Shown here: positions 61,725-64,000 of the stretch, piece after piece | Numbering within the stretch: position 1 is the stretch's first letter | Layout of the letters: each line of letters begins with the position of its first letter | Source: GCA-020345945 sp964596985 | GTDB taxonomy: Archaea > Thermoproteota > Bathyarchaeia > RBG-16-48-13 > GCA-020345945 | Reading direction: 5' to 3' | DNA length: 64,000 nt | Assembly: GCA_964596985.1 (NCBI GenBank) | Contig: CAZQWG010000002.1 | Location: 310,001-374,000 of the forward strand | Made by a program: the position numbers and the translations under genes | The notes under the pieces: model-generated | Told to the model about the DNA's origin: nothing | The model's input: only the letters and a program-made list of their open reading frames with translations | Databases searched by the model: none

Positions 61725-62531
61725 TTATTCTCTGAGTTGTTTCAGGAGTAAGGGTGTGCTTATGTCTACGTTATTCTTCTTACATGTTTCCAGTACCGCC
61801 CGATGGAGTTCTGCGTCTATTTCCGGCAGTCTCTTGACGTCTTCTATGTAGGCGTAGAGGTTGTATTCGACGGCGTAGTTCTGGAATTTCGTTATCCATA
61901 CGTATGGCTTCGGCTTCTTCAATACTCCCCGAACCTTGCCTGCTGCTTCTAGAAGGGTCTTCTCGATATCTGCGGCTTCATACTCGAAGTCTGGTGTAAC
62001 CGTGACGTGTCGTCGAATCAGTTTCTTCTTGCCGTAGTTATCTATCTCTGCTTTAAGTAGCTCTTGGTTCGGGACGGAAACTAGGACGTTGTCGAGGGTC
62101 AGCATCTTAGTGTAGATTAACTCTACGGATACTACGTCGGCGAGTTGCCCGTTGAATAGGATTCTGTCTCCAACCTCGAAGGGCCTGCTTGTCATGACGA
62201 TGAGACCGGAGATTGCGTTACCTAACGTGTTTATCGCTGCGAAGCCGACAATAGTGCCGCCGTAGATGGCGAGTAACCCAGCGACGGTTCCAAGTGTGAC
62301 TCCCCATTGTCCAAGGACTGCCGAGAAGGCTACAACAACAGAGGTCCACTTGGTGATCCGGATCAGGGTATACGCAAGGTGTTCTTCCAGCTTCTTCTTT
62401 GCGTTCAGGACTCTGATCTGCTTGACTACGATTCTGTATGACATGTAGACGACGATAAGTGCGACTGCAGAGAACAACAGCCTGTTAAGATTGGAGAGAA
62501 ACCATTCGCCGAGGTAGTCGAGGAGATTCAT
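61725..62531 (-). CDS. MscS-type mechanosensitive channel
   Basis: This 268-residue MscS-family channel has three N-terminal helices, the last reading GGTIVGFAAINTLGNAISGLIVMTSRPFEVGDRI, which contains the conserved glycine-rich pore helix and the PFEVGD loop. VELIYTKMLTLDNVLVSVPNQELLK is the beta-domain motif. The frame extends to an ATG at 62567, but GGAG at 62539-62545 is placed eight or nine bases before the ATG at 62531, so I prefer it. It differs clearly from the copy at 60285 and converges with the ATP-cone gene. Confidence 0.9.
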   Translation of the reverse strand: MNLLDYLGEWFLSNLNRLLFSAVALIVVYMSYRIVVKQIRVLNAKKKLEEHLAYTLIRITKWTSVVVAFSAVLGQWGVTLGTVAGLLAIYGGTIVGFAAINTLGNAISGLIVMTSRPFEVGDRILFNGQLADVVSVELIYTKMLTLDNVLVSVPNQELLKAEIDNYGKKKLIRRHVTVTPDFEYEAADIEKTLLEAAGKVRGVLKKPKPYVWITKFQNYAVEYNLYAYIEDVKRLPEIDAELHRAVLETCKKNNVDISTPLLLKQLRE

Positions 62532-62623
62532 GGGTTCTCTCCTGGTCACTATGTGATAGATATCCATTATGAAATCGTGTTTCTTAGCGATGTATGCTGT
62601 TTGGATCTCGCAATCTGGTTATC

Positions 62624-62631
62624 GTTTAATA
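62624..62631 (+). promoter_or_regulatory. TATA-like box for the dehydrogenase at 62667
   Basis: GTTTAATA lies 36 bases before the ATG at 62667, in the gap shared with the divergent MscS gene. Confidence 0.4.
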
Positions 62632-62666
62632 GAACTGAATGCTATTTCTCGGAGGGAGTGGGCTCT

Positions 62667-63707
62667 ATGGAGACGATGAATGCACTAGTCTATCGAGGTG
62701 TTGGCAGCATAAGATTGGAGGCTTTGCCCAAACCAGTGGTCGGGGTTGGAGATGTCCTTGTCAGGGTAAGGGCTGCCGCGGTTTGTGCATCAGATATCCG
62801 TGTGTTCAAGGGCGAAAAGAAGGCGAAACTCGGGGTGATCCAAGGTCACGAATTCTCCGGAGACATCGCAACTGTTGGAGAAGATGTACGTGACTACAAT
62901 CCCGGCGATAGGGTAACCCTGCACCCTGTAATCGCATGCGGTCGCTGCCCCTATTGTATAAGGGGACACGTGAACATGTGCCTCAACCGAGAGACCATCG
63001 GCTACGATGAAAACGGTGGATTCGCAGAGTATGTACTGATACCTGGATCAATGCTGGAATCAGGGAGCCTGGTAAACATACCTAGCTCGGTTTCGTATGA
63101 GCAGGCGGCTTTGGCTGAGCCTCTGGGATGCGTTGTAAACTCGATTGAGACTTGCAGGCTAAATGTCGGCTCCTCCCTCCTAATCGTTGGGGCTGGACCC
63201 ATGGGGCTAATGAATCTCCTCGTGGGGCGGGTTTCTGGGGCTGGCAAGATTATAGTCAGCGAACCCGTCGAGGAACGTCTGAAGCTCGCCGAGAGACTAG
63301 GGGCTGATGTGCTCATAAATCCTCGAGAAGAAGATCTGCTCTCCCGGGTGAACGAGGAAACTGCCGGTCTCGGGGTTGACGCGGCAATAGTCACTATCGG
63401 CATTCCCCAAGTCATAGCCGAGACTCTTAAGACTGTCCGGAAGCTTGGGGTCGTAAACCTCTTCGCAGGATGTCCCTTGGGCTCGGAGATGAAGATTGAC
63501 CCTAACCCGATACACTACAAGGAACTGCTAGTAACCGGCAGTCAGAACGCCACCCTAACCCAATTCAAACATGGACTGAAGCTGCTCGAAAACGGGGCTG
63601 TCGATCTCGGATGCTTGATCACCCATCGGTTCCCCCTCGAGAGAGGTGAGGAAGCCTTCCAGAAACGAATAGGATTAGAAGGACTGAAACCCATCCTCCT
63701 CCCGTGA
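62667..63707 (+). CDS. Zinc-dependent medium-chain alcohol/polyol dehydrogenase
   Basis: This 346-residue enzyme has both zinc sites: catalytic ligands in VCASDIRVFKG and QGHEFSGDI, and the structural four-cysteine lobe in ACGRCPYCIRGHVNMC. The NAD-binding motif is IVGAGPMGLMNLLVG. GYDENGGFAEYVLIP and ALAEPLGCVVNSIE match threonine and sorbitol dehydrogenase relatives. The frame is open 38 codons further upstream, but GGAGGGAGTGG precedes the ATG at 62667, and the fold begins there. It may work with the kinase and dehydratase at 53-56 kb on sugar or polyol breakdown. Confidence 0.9.
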   Translation: METMNALVYRGVGSIRLEALPKPVVGVGDVLVRVRAAAVCASDIRVFKGEKKAKLGVIQGHEFSGDIATVGEDVRDYNPGDRVTLHPVIACGRCPYCIRGHVNMCLNRETIGYDENGGFAEYVLIPGSMLESGSLVNIPSSVSYEQAALAEPLGCVVNSIETCRLNVGSSLLIVGAGPMGLMNLLVGRVSGAGKIIVSEPVEERLKLAERLGADVLINPREEDLLSRVNEETAGLGVDAAIVTIGIPQVIAETLKTVRKLGVVNLFAGCPLGSEMKIDPNPIHYKELLVTGSQNATLTQFKHGLKLLENGAVDLGCLITHRFPLERGEEAFQKRIGLEGLKPILLP

Positions 63708-63908
63708 TCTGAGCAACCAATAGGACTCGTTTGGGGAGGATATTTCCACATCGCGCATATCCTCGTTGCCGACGGCAAAGGTACAGAATTTTCGTTCTCT
63801 CATTGTCTATGGGAGTTTAAAGATTAGGTTGCTATTGAAAAAAAGGTAAGGAGAGAGACGGGGATTGACCGACTCACATGAAGCTCGATGTAGACGGTAA
63901 CCTGCTTT

Positions 63909-64000
63909 CTACTCTAGTTCTTGGAGAGCCTTCTCCACGCTTGCGCCTTTATGGATTATCTTTGAGATGGCGCGGATCATCGCAGTGGGATTTTTGTGTT
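63909..64000 (-). CDS. C-terminal end of a protein cut by the window edge
   Basis: On the minus strand a frame is open from the right edge to a TAG stop at 63909-63911. Its last 30 residues read PTAMIRAISKIIHKGASVEK and then ALQELE, a coherent amphipathic helical tail with ordinary codon use. The plus-strand frame in the same place gives an unlikely arginine- and tryptophan-rich peptide. No family can be assigned. An 8-bp inverted repeat (63736-63743 with 63757-63764) lies between this stop and that of the convergent dehydrogenase. Confidence 0.5.
   Translation of the reverse strand, partial: HKNPTAMIRAISKIIHKGASVEKALQELE

Noticed and set aside
63736..63764. Hairpin terminator between the convergent genes at the right end
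   Set aside because: GAGGATAT and ATATCCTC can pair, but archaea generally terminate at T-runs and no T-run follows; kept only as a note.

Overview
The window reads as a chromosomal segment of an archaeon, probably an uncultivated TACK-type lineage (Bathyarchaeia-like; this placement is a guess). The signs are an NreA-type repair protein, a geranylgeranyl-reductase family enzyme, a DUF1616-like protein, TATA-like boxes 22-40 bp before many start codons, frequent TTG/GTG starts and Shine-Dalgarno sites of the GGTGA type. No rRNA, tRNA or CRISPR array was found.

Layout. Positions 1-32757 form a very large surface-glycan island. It holds nucleotide-sugar enzymes (three short-chain epimerase/dehydratases, one UDP-sugar dehydrogenase, one sugar aminotransferase, one sugar nucleotidyltransferase), two GT2 dolichol-phosphate-sugar-synthase-like transferases, four GT4 transferases, eight large GT-C membrane glycosyltransferases (a ninth lies at 40.6 kb), a polysaccharide deacetylase-like protein and a Wzx-type flippase. 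Strands switch repeatedly between 16 and 27 kb, and a lone tnpB bounded by a 13-bp inverted repeat (18732-19959) sits in that stretch. No AglB-type oligosaccharyltransferase (WWDxG) was seen, so the final transfer step is probably encoded elsewhere. A phosphomannomutase/phosphoglucomutase at 43.1 kb can feed the island with sugar-1-phosphate.

Positions 33069-36523 are the most interesting part: a tight three-gene operon for a compact SMC ATPase whose head resembles Smc5/6, a kleisin-like (ScpA-like) protein and a tandem winged-helix protein resembling MAGE/Nse3 (KITE) proteins. A perfect 8-bp inverted repeat lies just behind its TATA box. I interpret it as a complete miniature SMC-kleisin-KITE complex.

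Positions 36608-53089 are mainly housekeeping: argH-argG, a zinc-type dehydrogenase, a YkgJ-type cysteine-cluster protein, phosphomannomutase, two radical SAM proteins, HtpX, cysteine desulfurase, a DUF457-type membrane protein, threonine synthase, NreA and endonuclease III. Positions 53277-63707 look catabolic and envelope-related: FGGY kinase, enolase-superfamily dehydratase, an unrecognised protein, geranylgeranyl reductase, M28-like peptidase, two MscS channels, a stand-alone ATP-cone protein and a second medium-chain dehydrogenase. The window ends inside another minus-strand gene.
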